A stretch of DNA of 64,000 nt from Glycine soja (lineage: Eukaryota; Streptophyta; Magnoliopsida; Fabales; Fabaceae), in the NCBI RefSeq assembly GCF_004193775.1, contig NC_041002.1, positions 12,870,485 through 12,934,484 on the forward strand, in the 5' to 3' direction. The stretch's first letter is position 1. Every line of letters begins with the position of its first letter. Under the pieces are notes generated by a model. The model saw only the letters and a program-made list of their open reading frames with translations. It was not told where the DNA came from and did not search any database. The position numbers and the translations under genes are program-made. Shown here one piece after another: positions 32,868 to 45,000 of this stretch.

Positions 32868-32915
32868 TTTGATTCTTCTTTGTCATCATCAAAATCATGT
32901 ATACATACATTCACA
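32868..32915 (-). repeat. 48-bp start of a second LTR
   Basis: These 48 bases match the outer 48 bases of the LTR at 30717-31748 (31701-31748). They form the right edge of the Copia fragment inside the LINE. The rest of this 5' LTR and most of gag-pol have been deleted. Confidence 0.75.
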
Positions 32916-34010
32916 AAAAGGAACCCGATAAGGAGTTAGAAACATGCAATTTAGCTTCCTCTAAGGGGTAGGAGGAAGGGATTTATGGCTAAGAGGCTAC
33001 CTCATTCTTGGGGTCACCCTACTCCATCAAAGCAGGTTGGGAGGCACTCCTATTAACAAGGACAGGTGAGGGAATATGGCTATTAGGTTGATCTCTAATA
33101 GATATGGATGGGGTTGTTCTAATGTGGGCTTTATTCCTGGTTGATTTCCTGTTAAACTATCGTTGGGGTTTTTTCAGATACACCACCAAAAGCCTCAACA
33201 TTGGAAGCCAACACCTTGCAATTGGAGACTATATGCCCAATGACTTTGCAGTGTGAACAGAAGGGTGGGAGCTTCTTATAACCAATATTGACAAAAAAAG
33301 GCAAAACCTACTCTTTCGACTAGGAATTAATCATGGAGCTTAGTTGCTAAGTCGATATCAACAAGGACTCTGACGTAGTGGCCAAAGCTTTTGTTGCTTG
33401 TTGCATCATCCAAAACAGAAGGAAAACCTACCCCTGTTGCAATGTGAAAAGTATACTATCCCTCCAATATTCTTAAGGCAAACCTACAATGTGGATCCAA
33501 CATTGCGTGTTGGATAGTCTCGTTGTGCTTGTAATGAATTATGGGGTCCAAGAATACAGACGTATAGTACTTGGGTTTAGACTCCAGTAGCCAACAAATA
33601 AAACTTTATGCATGTCTTCAAGGAAGAAAATGAGAACTTAAAGAACCTTTTTCCATTGGGGGTAAGTTGCCAATGATTAAGGGGTTGTCGCATCTTTGAT
33701 AGTTTGAAGAAGACCTTTGTTGCTCACAGAGGTAAGGAGCCCTTGGGTAAAAAGAGTCACCCATGAAGGTGGTTCTTGCAGCTTTCCAATCCAACAATGT
33801 TCATCATTTGGGATGGTCATCGCCAAGGAGTCGCCTTTCAAACATGGAATAGAAAGTTGACTCAATCAAATGGTGCAGGCATTGTTGAGGGCTTTGGCAG
33901 AGGAAATCTTTTGTTGTTTAGGGATCGACAAGGATGGGGTTGAAAAGGAAGAGCCCAGGTCAAGGAAGCTCCAGGGACCATAGGCGGCTAGTCAGCCATG
34001 GAGGCACCAC
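32916..34010 (-). pseudogene. LINE ORF1 remnant with CCHC zinc knuckle
   Basis: On the minus strand the segment carries a DUF4283-like portion (33677-33865; LKGDSLAMTIPNDEHC resembles the usual GDNLAIKIPEDEY) followed by a zinc knuckle (about 33216-33258; CSHCKVIGHIVSNC, form C-X2-C-X4-H-X4-C). This is the RNA-binding ORF1 of plant L1-type LINEs. It is broken by frameshifts and belongs with the ORF2 remnant at 27404-30104. Confidence 0.75.
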
Positions 34011-34913
34011 CTTAAACAAACTAGAATGACGTGAAAATGAAATAATGAAAAAATATACTTGGATACCCAAATGCTAGTTGACACCTAGTAAGAGAGTGAA
34101 AAGAGAAAGAAAAAGATAGGTATGATAGATGATATAATGTGATAAAAAGAAAGACATAACGATAAAGTGTTTACAATAAATAGGTGTTCATAATTAGGCT
34201 CTTTTTGTTAACTAATTTATGAAGATGACAAACTTTCATAGAAACAATAGATTGACAAATAGTTGCAAATCCTCAAAATTAATTTATGATTTTCTTTAAA
34301 CGACTCCCTTAAAATATAGATCAACCCCTTGTTTCTTCACAAAATAATTATTACATGATCCAAATAGACAATGTAAACACCCAAAAGACTTTTTAGATAA
34401 AAAGAAAAAAGTATGAAGTTACAAAGAGTTCTCCTTAGCTGTTGTTTGAATCCATGGTTTACTTAGCTCGTCGAATTTCAAGAGGCTGCATATATACACT
34501 AATATTTGGTAGTGAAAAACTAATTGAATTATTGAGGACTGAGGTAACTCTTTGTAGGTACATACATATAAATTACATATTGTCTAGATCACATAGTAAC
34601 TGTTTGATGAGTGTATTTTTGAAGTTGTTTTGGACAGGACTTCAGATCCATTCTGCCAAAATGGATCACTTCTGCTAAAAAAAAACCAATAGTCAGCCCA
34701 AACCGATAATTGAAATGTTGACTAAAGTCAACCACATCACTACTTAGGTACAAGACCACTTCAAGGTACTTAGGTGGCCGGGAATACCACATGCATGCTG
34801 AAGACCACCTGTTAATCTTTTGATAATTCAAAGTCTCAAATCTATCTCAAAAATATGTCTAGCTTAATTTAGAAATAATGTGTAAATAATATTTAATTTT
34901 ACCTAGTTTACGA
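34011..34913. other. Intergenic sequence left of the young Copia element
   Basis: AT-rich DNA with no convincing gene. The last five bases, TACGA (34909-34913), are the left target duplication. Confidence 0.6.
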
Positions 34914-35296
34914 TGTAATAATTCATGGTCATAACATTTTGAAATTTTGTAACGCTCATCAGTTTTGAAAGCCATTTTGAATGGTTGTTAATGGATGATA
35001 ATGGCCAATAAAGAATTGTAACAGCCAATAATGAGTGGTAATGGCTGATAAATGCATTCTTGATGGTAGAATGCCTATATAAGCACATGAATTTGGTCCC
35101 TGAGCTCATCCCTTCGAATTCAGTCTTATACACCATCTAGAGAGTGGAAGAGAGAGAGCTTGGAAGAACCAAAACAAGAAACTCTTCATAGCAATGGCTG
35201 GAGGTATGATTTGATCTGTAATTTCCGCATTTTATTAATAACCTGTGTTTCTTTGTAGTTTGTAATATCACAGGTTAAAAGAGATTTGTTCTAACA
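34914..35296 (+). repeat. 5' LTR with promoter, start codon and splice donor
   Basis: A 383-bp LTR with TGTAATAATT...CTAACA ends. The TATA box TATATAA is at 35076-35082, so transcription should start near 35105-35115. An ATG follows at 35194 and a splice-donor-like GAG|GTATGA at 35201-35209, all inside the LTR. Confidence 0.92.
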
Positions 35297-36400
35297 TTTG
35301 GTATCAGAGCAAGAATTGCCTCTGCCTTGTCCATTTTCGTTTTTCGGTATTTTCCGATTTGATTTTGTTTATGGTATGAAGGGCCTTGTTTCTTAAAAAA
35401 TAAAATTAGAAATATGTATTTCGTTTGATTTCCTTAATTTTGGCTTTTGAATCGTGAAAAATGGTGTCCGAATGAATGAAAAACGAACGGGTCTGCGTAT
35501 GGGTCGGGTTTGACCCGCTAAAGGTTGAAGATGATGAACAGTGTTTTAAAAAAAAAAAAAAAAAAGACAAAAACTCCTACGTTTTGTGCTAGCTGGGTGT
35601 CGAACCCTTGACTCCGAGAACACTAATATATGTGCGGACCACTAAACTAGTAAGGCTTTTTTGATATGTTGTCGTTTTTAATAAGTTATATACACATTGT
35701 GCTATACAGTTTTTTGAATTTTGATTTAATTTATGCATGAATATATTCTAGAACATTTTATTCTATGCATATATATATGAAATCAAATGCATAATATTAT
35801 ATTTCAATTATAAAATTATATGAGAATCTTATTCATAATTATATTGTATCTTGATTTTGAAATGCAAAATACTATTTATTCTCATATAATAAATTTTTAT
35901 GTCTAAGTGATCTTTATGATTTTGATTAATTATGGATTAGCCACAGCATCTATATTTGATTAAAATTATATATTAAGTTGGTTAAAGATCATATAAGGAA
36001 TTAGACATAATATTGTAATTAATTATACTTATATAATGAATTTTATCTCACAAGAATTTTTATTATATCTGTATAATTAATTGGGATAAAATGACGTATT
36101 ATTTTTCATGATTTACCCACAGGCATCATGATATATGTATAATTTGTCGATTTTATCATAAAGTAAAAATTTACGATAGAAATTAAATTATTTTCATATT
36201 GTACCCGTAAAGCATGAATATTAAGCAAATAATTTGATTATTCTATCATAAGGTTTAATTGTTTCTTATTGAATTAAAAATTTAGCCCACAGGCAATTTT
36301 TATGTCACAAGATTCAATTTTATGGTATGTTTACATTGGTAAAAGATACAATTAAGATTAGTATGCCTCAAATTTTGACATAAGCCTTTGAATTTTGCAG
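35194..36400 (+). promoter_or_regulatory. Predicted first exon (35194-35203) and intron (35204-36400) of gag-pol
   Basis: The long frame has no ATG at its start: it opens after TGA at 36376 with non-ATG codons, and the first in-frame Met lies inside the conserved capsid region. An ATG with three codons lies in the LTR, followed by a consensus donor (GAG|GTATGA). A consensus acceptor, TTTTGCAG|CT, stands at 36393-36402. Joining them keeps the frame exactly: the split codon G|CT encodes Ala and leads into the normal N-terminus. The 1,197-bp intron is AT-rich and contains the primer-binding site (35299-35310), so spliced RNA could serve only as messenger. This is inference from sequence; no transcript data were available. 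Confidence 0.75.
35299..35310 (+). promoter_or_regulatory. Primer-binding site (initiator tRNA-Met)
   Basis: TGGTATCAGAGC, two bases after the LTR end, lies within the predicted intron. Confidence 0.92.
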
Positions 36401-39400
36401 CTTCTCAAACTATTAATTTTTCTGATATTCAATGTGATGTTCCCGAACTCAAAGGAGATAACTATAAGATATGGAAGGAGAGAATTCTTTTACAATTGGG
36501 GTGGATGGACATAGATTATGCTATAAGGAAAGACGAACCACCTGCAATCACAAATGAAAGTAGCCCAGCTGACGTTGCGCTATATGAGCGGTGGGAACGA
36601 TCCAACCGGCTCAGCGTGATGTTCATTAAGACTAAAATCTCGGCTGGGATACGTGGTTCTGTTGACCAGCATGAAAAGGTCCGAGACTTGCTTAAGGCCA
36701 TTGATGACCAGTTCATCACTTCAGATAAGACTTTAGCAAGCACCTTGATCATGAAGTTTTCTTCTCTTCGGCTCACCAGTGTGAAAGGTGTGCGTGAGTA
36801 CATCATGAAAATGCGAGATATTTCAGCTCAACTTAAGAAACTAGAGGTTGATATGTCTGAGTCCTTCCTAGTGCATTTCATTTTGAACACCCTTCCGCAT
36901 GAATATGGGCCATTTAAGATTTCCTACAACACACATAAAGATAAATGGTCTATCAATGAATTAATGACCATGTGTGTTCAGGAAGAAGAAAGGCTTGTAA
37001 TGGAGATGGGTGAGAGTGCACTACTGACTACTGCTTATGGGAAGAACAAAGCAATTAAGTCTCAAGCTTATCAGAAGGGGAATGGTAAAATACCACCTCA
37101 AGCTGATATTAAGAAGGTGGCAAAGTGTTTCTTTTGCAAGAAGAAGGGACACATGAAAAAGAATTGCCCCGGATTCCAGAAATGGCTTGAGAAGAAAGGT
37201 AAATCAATCTCATTAGTATGTTATGAATCTAATATGGTTAGTGTTAATATTAACACCTGGTGGATTGATTCTGGATCTACTATTCATATTGCAAATTCTT
37301 TACAGGGTATGCAAAACCTAAGGAAACCAGTGGGAAGTGAGCAAAGCATTTTATCAGGCAATAAGCTAGGCTCACATGTGGAGGCCATTGGAACTTGCAT
37401 TTTGACTTTAAGTAGTGGCTTTATTTTAAAATTAGAAAGGACTTTTTATGTACCAAGTTTTTCCCGAAACTTGATTTCTATTTCAAGGCTTGTACCGTTT
37501 GGATATTCCTTTAATTTCAAAGACACATCATTTGAGTTATTTTATAATTCTGAATGTGTTGGGAATGGTATATTGTCTGATGGTCTTTATCTTCTTGGTT
37601 TACAAAATAATGCCACTTATAGTTCTATGCATGTTCAAACTGGTATTAAAAGGTGTAATATTAATGAGAATTCCTCTATGTTATGGCACCGGAGATTAGG
37701 ACATATCTCCATTGAGAGGATTAAAAGGTTAGTGAAAGATGGGGTACTCAATACTCTAGATTTTGCTGACTTTAAGACTTGTATGGACTGCATTAAGGGT
37801 AAGCAGACCAACATGTCTAAGAAAGGTGCTAATAGGAGTTCAAGCATATTAGAAATAATTCATACTGATATTTGTTGTCCAGATATGGATGCACATGGTC
37901 AGAAATATTTTATCACCTTTATAGATGATTATTCACGATATATGAATGTTTATTTGCTTCATAACAAATACGAAGTATTGGATGCCTTCAAAGTCTTTAA
38001 GGCTGAAGTTGAGAACCAATGTGGCAAGCAAATAAAAATAGTGAGATCAGATAGAGGTGGAGAATACTATGGCAGGTATACTGAGAATGGACAAGCACCT
38101 GGTCCCTTTGCAAAGTTCCTTCAAGAACATGGGATTGTTGCCCAATACACTATGCCTGGTTCTCCGAATCAGAATGGTGTGGCAGAAAGAAGGAACCGAA
38201 CATTATTGGACATGGTGCGGAGTATGCTTAGCAACTCCAATCTTCCTAAATCCTTGTGGGCTGAAGCACTAAAGACGGCAGCGTATATATTAAATCGTGT
38301 TCCAACCAAGGCTGTCCCAAAGACACCTTTTGAGTTATTTAAAGGTTGGAAACCGAGTTTGAAACATATGCGCGTTTGGGGTTGTCCGTCTGAGGTGAGA
38401 ATATATAACCCACAAGAGAAGAAACTTGACCCGAGGACCATTAGTGGGTATTTCATTGGATATGCCGAAAGGTCTAAAGGTTATAGGTTTTATTGTCCAC
38501 ATCATATTACTAGGATTGTGGAATCAAGAAATGCCAAATTTATTGAAAATGATTTGATCAGTGGGAGTGATCAATTGAGGGACTTAGGTTCTGAAATTGA
38601 TTATATAGAATCTCAACCTTCCACGTCAAATGAAAGATTGGTTGTAATTCATACCCCTCAAGTTCAAAGGGATGATGAACAACACATGATTGGCATTCCA
38701 CAAACTGTTGTTGATAATCCAGTAGATCAAGTTGATCATCAAATTCATGAAAATGATGAACAACCAGTTGAACAACATGATCCCCAAGAAAATGTTGATG
38801 CAACATTAAGGAGGTCTACTAGAGTAAGAAAATCAGCTATTCCTAGTGATTATATTGTATATTTGCAAGAATCTGACTATAATATTGGAGCTGAAAATGA
38901 TCCTGAAACTTTTGATCAAGCCATGAGTTGTAAAGAGTCAAATTTATGGTATGATGCCATGAAGGATGAGATGAGTTCCATGCAGAGTAACAAAGTTTGG
39001 AACCTTGTAGAGTTGCCTAATGGGGCGAAGGCCATTGGATGTAAATGGGTCTTTAAGACCAAAAAGGATTCATTAGGCAACATTGAGAGATACAAGGCAA
39101 GACTTGTTGCTAAGGGATTTACTCAAAAGGAAGGAATAGATTACAAAGAGACTTTTTCTCCAGTATCTAAGAAAGATTCTCTTCGTATAATCTTGGCATT
39201 AGTTGCTCATTTTGACCTTGAGTTGCAACAAATGGATGTGAAAACAGCTTTTCTTAATGGTGATTTAGAGGAGGAGGTTTATATGAAACAACCTGAAGGT
39301 TTCTCCTCTAATAGTGGTGAGCATTTGGTTTGCAAGCTTAATAAATCTATATATGGTTTAAAACAAGCTTCTCGTCAGTGGTACCTTAAGTTTCATGGGA

Positions 39401-40470
39401 TAATTTCTTCATTTGGTTTTGATGAAAACCCCATGGATCAATGCATATACCACAAGGTTAGTGGGAGTAAAATATGCTTTCTTGTTTTATATGTAGATGA
39501 TATTTTACTTGCAGCCAATGATCGGGGTTTGCTACATGAGGTGAAACAATTTCTCTCTAAGAATTTTGACATGAAGGATATGGGTGATGCATCTTATGTC
39601 ATCGGCATTAAGATTCATAGAGATAGATCTCGAGGTATTTTGGGTCTATCACAGGAAACCTATATTAACAAAATTCTAGAGAGATTTCGGATGAAAGATT
39701 GTTCACCAAGTGTTGCTCCCATTGTGAAGGGTGATAGGTTTAATTTGAACCAATGTCCAAAGAATGACTTTGAGAGGGAACAAATGAAAAACATTCCTTA
39801 TGCTTCAGTTGTTGGAAGCCTCATGTATGCTCAAGTATGCACAAGGCCTGACATTGCTTTTGCAGTTGGAATGTTAGGAAGATATCAGAGTAATCCAGGT
39901 ATTGACCACTGGAGAGCTGCTAAGAAAGTGTTGAGGTACCTTCAAGGGACCAAAGATTACATGCTTATGTATAGACAGACAGACAATCTAGATGCGATTG
40001 GTTATTCAGACTCAGACTTTGCTGGTTGTGTTGACTCTCGTAGATCAACATCTGGGTACATTTTCATGATGGCTGGTGGAGCTATTTCATGGAGGAGTGT
40101 TAAGCAGTCTTTGACTGCTACTTCTACCATGGAAGCTGAGTTTGTCTCTTGTTTTGAGGCTACATCACATGGTGTATGGCTTAAAAGTTTCATTTCTGGG
40201 CTGAAGATAATTGATACTATTTCAAGGCCTTTAAGAATTTTTTGCGATAACTCAGCTGCTGTCTTTATGGCTAAGAATAACAAAAGTGGAAGTCGAAGTA
40301 AGCACATCGACATTAAGTACTTAGCCATTAGAGAAAAAGTAAAAGACAAGAAAGTGGTCATTGAGCATATAAGCACTGAGTTGATGATCGCTGATCCTTT
40401 AACTAAAGGCATGCCACCGTTTAAATTTAAGGATCATGTAGAAAGAATGGGACTTGGTTCCAATTTATGA
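36401..40470 (+). CDS. gag-pol: Copia gag-pol polyprotein, main exon, intact
   Basis: About 1,359 residues including the short LTR-encoded exon. Positions below count from the alternative upstream codon at 36388 and are one higher than in the spliced form. Capsid with NYKIWKERILLQLGWMD (25-41), zinc knuckle CFFCKKKGHMKKNC (247-260), aspartic protease WWIDSGSTIH (Asp294), integrase HHCC (His434, His439, Cys465, Cys468), integrase core (Asp494, Asp555, Glu600), reverse transcriptase with QQMDVKTAFLNG and YVDD (1035-1038), and RNase H (Asp1208, Glu1249 or Glu1251, Asp1287). Length and order are typical of non-Sirevirus plant Copia elements. All catalytic positions checked are present and there is no internal stop. 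Confidence 0.95.
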
Positions 40471-40754
40471 TTGTATACATATATGTAAAAATTGAAACTT
40501 TTATATTATGATATTTTCTCATATTTTGGTGCACATTGATTTATTTGAGAAAAATTATGTTTTGGACCAAGAATAAACATTGGGTTTATTCATGAAGTTT
40601 TATTACCACTTTAAGTATACTGCTTGGGAAATTGAGTATATTGTAATACATAGATGATATTACTCGTTATAAGAGGAACTATCACTATGATTCATATATT
40701 CATTTCTTAAGAAGATTGAGCATTAAGTCAAAATGTTTGGACCAAGTGGGAGAA
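40471..40754 (+). other. 3' non-coding region and polypurine tract of the young Copia element
   Basis: AT-rich and non-coding. It ends in a short purine tract (AAGTGGGAGAA, 40744-40754) directly before the 3' LTR. Confidence 0.85.
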
Positions 40755-41137
40755 TGTAATAATTCATGGTCATAACATTTTGAAATTTTGTAACGCTCAT
40801 CAGTTTTGAAAGCCATTTTGAATGGTTGTTAATGGATGATAATGGCCAATAAAGAATTGTAACAGCCAATAATGAGTGGTAATGGCTGATAAATGCATTC
40901 TTGATGGTAGAATGCCTATATAAGCACATGAATTTGGTCCCTGAGCTCATCCCTTCGAATTCAGTCTTATACACCATCTAGAGAGTGGAAGAGAGAGAGC
41001 TTGGAAGAACCAAAACAAGAAACTCTTCATAGCAATGGCTGGAGGTATGATTTGATCTGTAATTTCCGCATTTTATTAATAACCTGTGTTTCTTTGTAGT
41101 TTGTAATATCACAGGTTAAAAGAGATTTGTTCTAACA
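40755..41137 (+). repeat. 3' LTR of the young Copia element
   Basis: 383 bp, identical by eye to the 5' LTR. It repeats the TATA box, the ATG (41035-41037) and the splice-donor-like site, which here point outwards into flanking DNA. TACGA follows. Confidence 0.93.
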
Positions 41138-41612
41138 TACGAGCCTTTTATTATGTTGATGATTAGTTTATTATTGAAAACTATATTTTACAACTTGCCT
41201 GGCTAAACTCATAGCCTTTAATTTCATAAAAGGCGAAAACTACCTTTTTGGGGGGCCTAGTAGTCCAGCCCATATAGATATTCTATAAATAAAGCAAATT
41301 TTAATAGTTTCACGTACATATTTATTATCTATAATTACTCCATCAAAATATCCATGTTGAACTTTAGAGTATCTTTTATAAACATCAAATTCATTTCTTT
41401 TAGCTCAATCATATTAGAAAATATCTAAATCCTGCATCAATTAGTAATATAATCAAAATGGATATAAGTAGAGAATAATTTTCATCTATAACTAACTTTT
41501 GATATCAAATTAAATCCAAATCTACCTTCTAAGAAACCATATCAGTAAGACTTAGAAGATAAGTAATACATTAATCTACATGTCGAATTCACCCATTACA
41601 ATATATTGGAAA
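41138..41612. other. Intergenic sequence between the Copia element and the Helitron
   Basis: AT-rich DNA with no recognisable gene. It starts with the TACGA duplication and ends with the A that flanks the Helitron. Confidence 0.6.
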
Positions 41613-41623
41613 CTAGCATGTAA

Positions 41624-41642
41624 CCTGTGCGTAACGCACGGG
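41624..41642 (-). terminator. Helitron 3' terminal hairpin
   Basis: A GC-rich stem of eight pairs with one mismatch and loop TTA, in otherwise AT-rich DNA, seven bases before the terminal CTAG. This is the typical Helitron 3' signal. Confidence 0.75.
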
Positions 41643-41760
41643 TCGTTTCTTAATCATAAAAATTAATAACTAAATAATGATGAAAATAACAAAATTAACA
41701 AAATAAGAAAGTTGAATATTAATAACTAAATAATTGTTCAACAACTAAATTAACAAAATA

Positions 41761-41955
41761 TTATTTTAAAATTTCAACAGTCCAAATATGGTCTCTAGAT
41801 ATATGTCTTGCTCTGTCACATGTTTGTTGGTCTAGTGGAGGGATGAAGTGTATCTCAAACTGGTATCTATGATCGCAAGCAAAGAACTTGATTGTCATGG
41901 ACTCGTAGATTTCTAATTCTATTATGAAGTTTTCGAGTCCATTTGTCAAATAGCA
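41761..41955 (-). pseudogene. Short frame near the Helitron 3' end, possible gene fragment
   Basis: A minus-strand frame of 62 codons (ENFIIELEIYESMTIKFF, FEIHFIPPLDQQTCDR) has protein-like composition and faintly recalls a B3 DNA-binding fold. I cannot name the parent gene. It may be a captured exon; its frame ends at TAA. Confidence 0.25.
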
Positions 41956-42049
41956 TCTTCCTTTGTGTCAACATTGGTCGTATGATCGGATATTTCATCT
42001 GCAGTGCATGGGTCGCTTGGTAAGAGCTATTGCAAAGTTTAATATGCAT

Positions 42050-45000
42050 ATAAAATTAACATAATAATAATAATAACAATTAAATTAAATAGAATCCTAA
42101 AGCAATACTTAGGAAAATTTAATGGTGTCACAAACCTCACAGACTTTGAATTAATCTAGCTTCCTGCAATAATAATAAAATTTATGATTTAAAATGCAAA
42201 ATTGCAGAAATCATTTAAATAATTGAGTCAATAGCAAGTAAAATATTATGACTATTCTTATAAATTTAATTGATCTTGCTGAAACACCCCCAAAAGCCTT
42301 ATTAGATTAGATCTGTCACGAGGATTTTGAAGAAAAACGAAGAAGACGAAACCGATTCAGAGCAATCCTAAGAATTCAATCAAAACACAAAGATTAAAAA
42401 AATAAAAATAAAAATAAAAAAAGAGAGAAAGAAAGAGAGAGAATGCATTAAAAAAAATGAAGGAAAAAAAAAAGAACCTTAGTTTGATAGTCCTCCTTTC
42501 TGATATGCAAACACACAGATGGGATTGCTTTTGGATTCTTCGTCGTCCATGTCTTCTTTACATAAATTTTAATTTTTAATACATTATATTAAAATTGAAG
42601 TGTTTTCTTATCAAATAAATTGAATTTTAATATTATTATAATATTAATAATTCTTAATTTTAATTCAATTTGTACATTACAAATTTTTCACGCACTATAT
42701 TAATTAATAAACACGAAGTTGCTTAATTTTAATGATTCACTTCCATAATAAAGATGAAGTAGCTTATGTTTTAACTCTTTAACTTATCCTTACAAATCTA
42801 ATAAAATATTCATTATTAAACAAAAATTTTATGATTTTTTTAAAATTATTTCTTAAGAAAAATTTAAAAATACCCATATAGAAACTTACTAATTTAAGAC
42901 ACATGTTACAAATAATTTTATCCCTTAAATTTTTTTTATGTGAAAGCTTAACATGTATCTCAAAAACTAAAAGGATTAATCTCAATAGCTAAAGGGATTA
43001 ATCATTGATTCTTAGTAAAAAAAAACACCAAATTCACCTACAAAGTCAATTAAAAGTGTAAAAGTAAAAGTGATTACATTTAGAAAAAAAAATGACTATT
43101 TATCTAAAAATATAAATAAGATATTATTTATGATGTGTCTACAAAAAGCACTCTGATAAAACGAAAATAATCAGGTTGCATACAAATGCTAACGACAAAA
43201 CATGTTCCCAGTAAAGATTACCATAAAATTACATGTACAAATGCTCTTTGTGCAACATCTTGATCGGTTTAGACTTGGATAATACTAAATTCAGGCAAAA
43301 AAAAAACAAAAAACAATGGAATGGGATGATTAGAAAAGGCATATGTGAAGTTCACAATTGAAGTAAAAACAGTCCAGAAAGATTCTCCATCAGTTTGTTT
43401 CAATATCAAAGATGTCAATTAATATAAGACCAATGTTTGCTAGAGTGCCTAACACGGTAAAACTCACCAAAAGAGAAAATTGCATGCAAATACCTTTTAT
43501 TTTGTCCCCAATCCAACAAATATCATTTAACAGATGATACTAATATTTCTCCCATTTCAGCAAACTTGAGATGAAGGTGCAATCAAAACCATAGATAATA
43601 CACACGACGGCCACATAACAAAAAGGAAAAAAGAATAGTAAGACAAATGGACGTACACATTATCACCTCATGCTCTCAAAATATTTTTTATAAAAAATTG
43701 AAGTTATTAGCACAAGCATCATAATAACTCACAAAAATCCCAAACCAACAGAGCTAAATTAACTTAGTTGTGCAGTAACATACTTAATGCTTAAAATTCT
43801 ATCTTAAGAAATAAATATGCAAACCTCGCATTACTAATATAGATTGATCGAGAATCAACTCTATTAAAATGAGTTGCAGAAGATTGAGATAGACAAATAT
43901 TAAAATGAAAAATAAAAAAACTAAAAAAAAAAAAAACAATCAATTGAGCTTATAAACACACAAGCACCAGTGCCAAATCATATCATTTGTTGCTAGTCCA
44001 CTTAAAGGCATTAGTAAAACTGCAAAATGATAAAGGAAGGCATACCTTCCCATCTATACGTAGAAATTATCTAGCAAAAGGATGGCAGATTCTTTATTAG
44101 CATAGCAAATTAAATGTGGTAAGTTTTGTCTCATGCACATAACGTGAGGATTGGATGCTGCCATAACCTGCTGGTGACATTTTAGTATATAATTAGTGGA
44201 ATACTTTAAAACTATTTTTCTATTCCAGGCTTCTAAATCATATAGGCTATAACTAAATCCATAAGTCACATATATACTGAGAAACCATGTGAGCTAGACT
44301 GCTAGAGAACTTACATAGTACATGTATTGTACCAAGACATCAACATTGTCCTAGTCTAAATCACAAATTAGCAACAAATTTGTTTTAGTACTTTAATTGA
44401 ACTCAAGAGTAGCATTAACTCTGCCTCAGTTTGTTGGAGAAAATATTGTATCATATCCCATAGTTTAAGCAACTACCCTTCTGCCATGTTAAATCATTGA
44501 TCAACAACTCATCACAAAATAGCAAAGCAATTGAAGCAATATATTTGCTCTTACTTAGTTCATAAATCACTTGGTTTTGTAAATTAATCATTCATATGTA
44601 AAACCTTTTACATATCAGCGTGCACTTTATAATATATTGGGAAGAAAAAAATATAATTAGAAAATAGAAAAGTAAAAAATTAGAATAAAAAATCAAAATG
44701 CCTGATAACAAATCAGTAATAATACCCCAAAGATGTATAAGTGCGAGTGTCGATGTCAGAGAGAGGCAACTCAGCAAAGTAGTGGTGCACGGTGCCCAGT
44801 AGCACCTATTGGAGTCCCTTGTCCAAGAAAATGCAAACAAAAGCTCTAGTGCTGATACACTTCAGCCTAATAGAACACATGTTGACCATGAGTGTTTGAT
44901 AGCAATAACCCTTTCCCTGTTTTTGTTCTATGACCATCAACTTAATTGCAAGCAATCAATTGGTAAAAAAAATGAGATGAAGTGTACATAAATATATACA

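Larger units (their letters stand above)
34914..41137 (+). mobile_element. Young complete Copia element with identical LTRs
   Basis: A 6,224-bp element flanked by the duplication TACGA (34909-34913 and 41138-41142). Its 383-bp LTRs are identical as far as can be read by eye. The internal part has a tRNA-Met primer site, a long uninterrupted gag-pol frame and a polypurine tract. Identical LTRs and an open frame indicate a very recent insertion that may be competent to move. The gag-pol start appears to need splicing from an ATG in the LTR (see 35194-36400). Confidence 0.95.
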
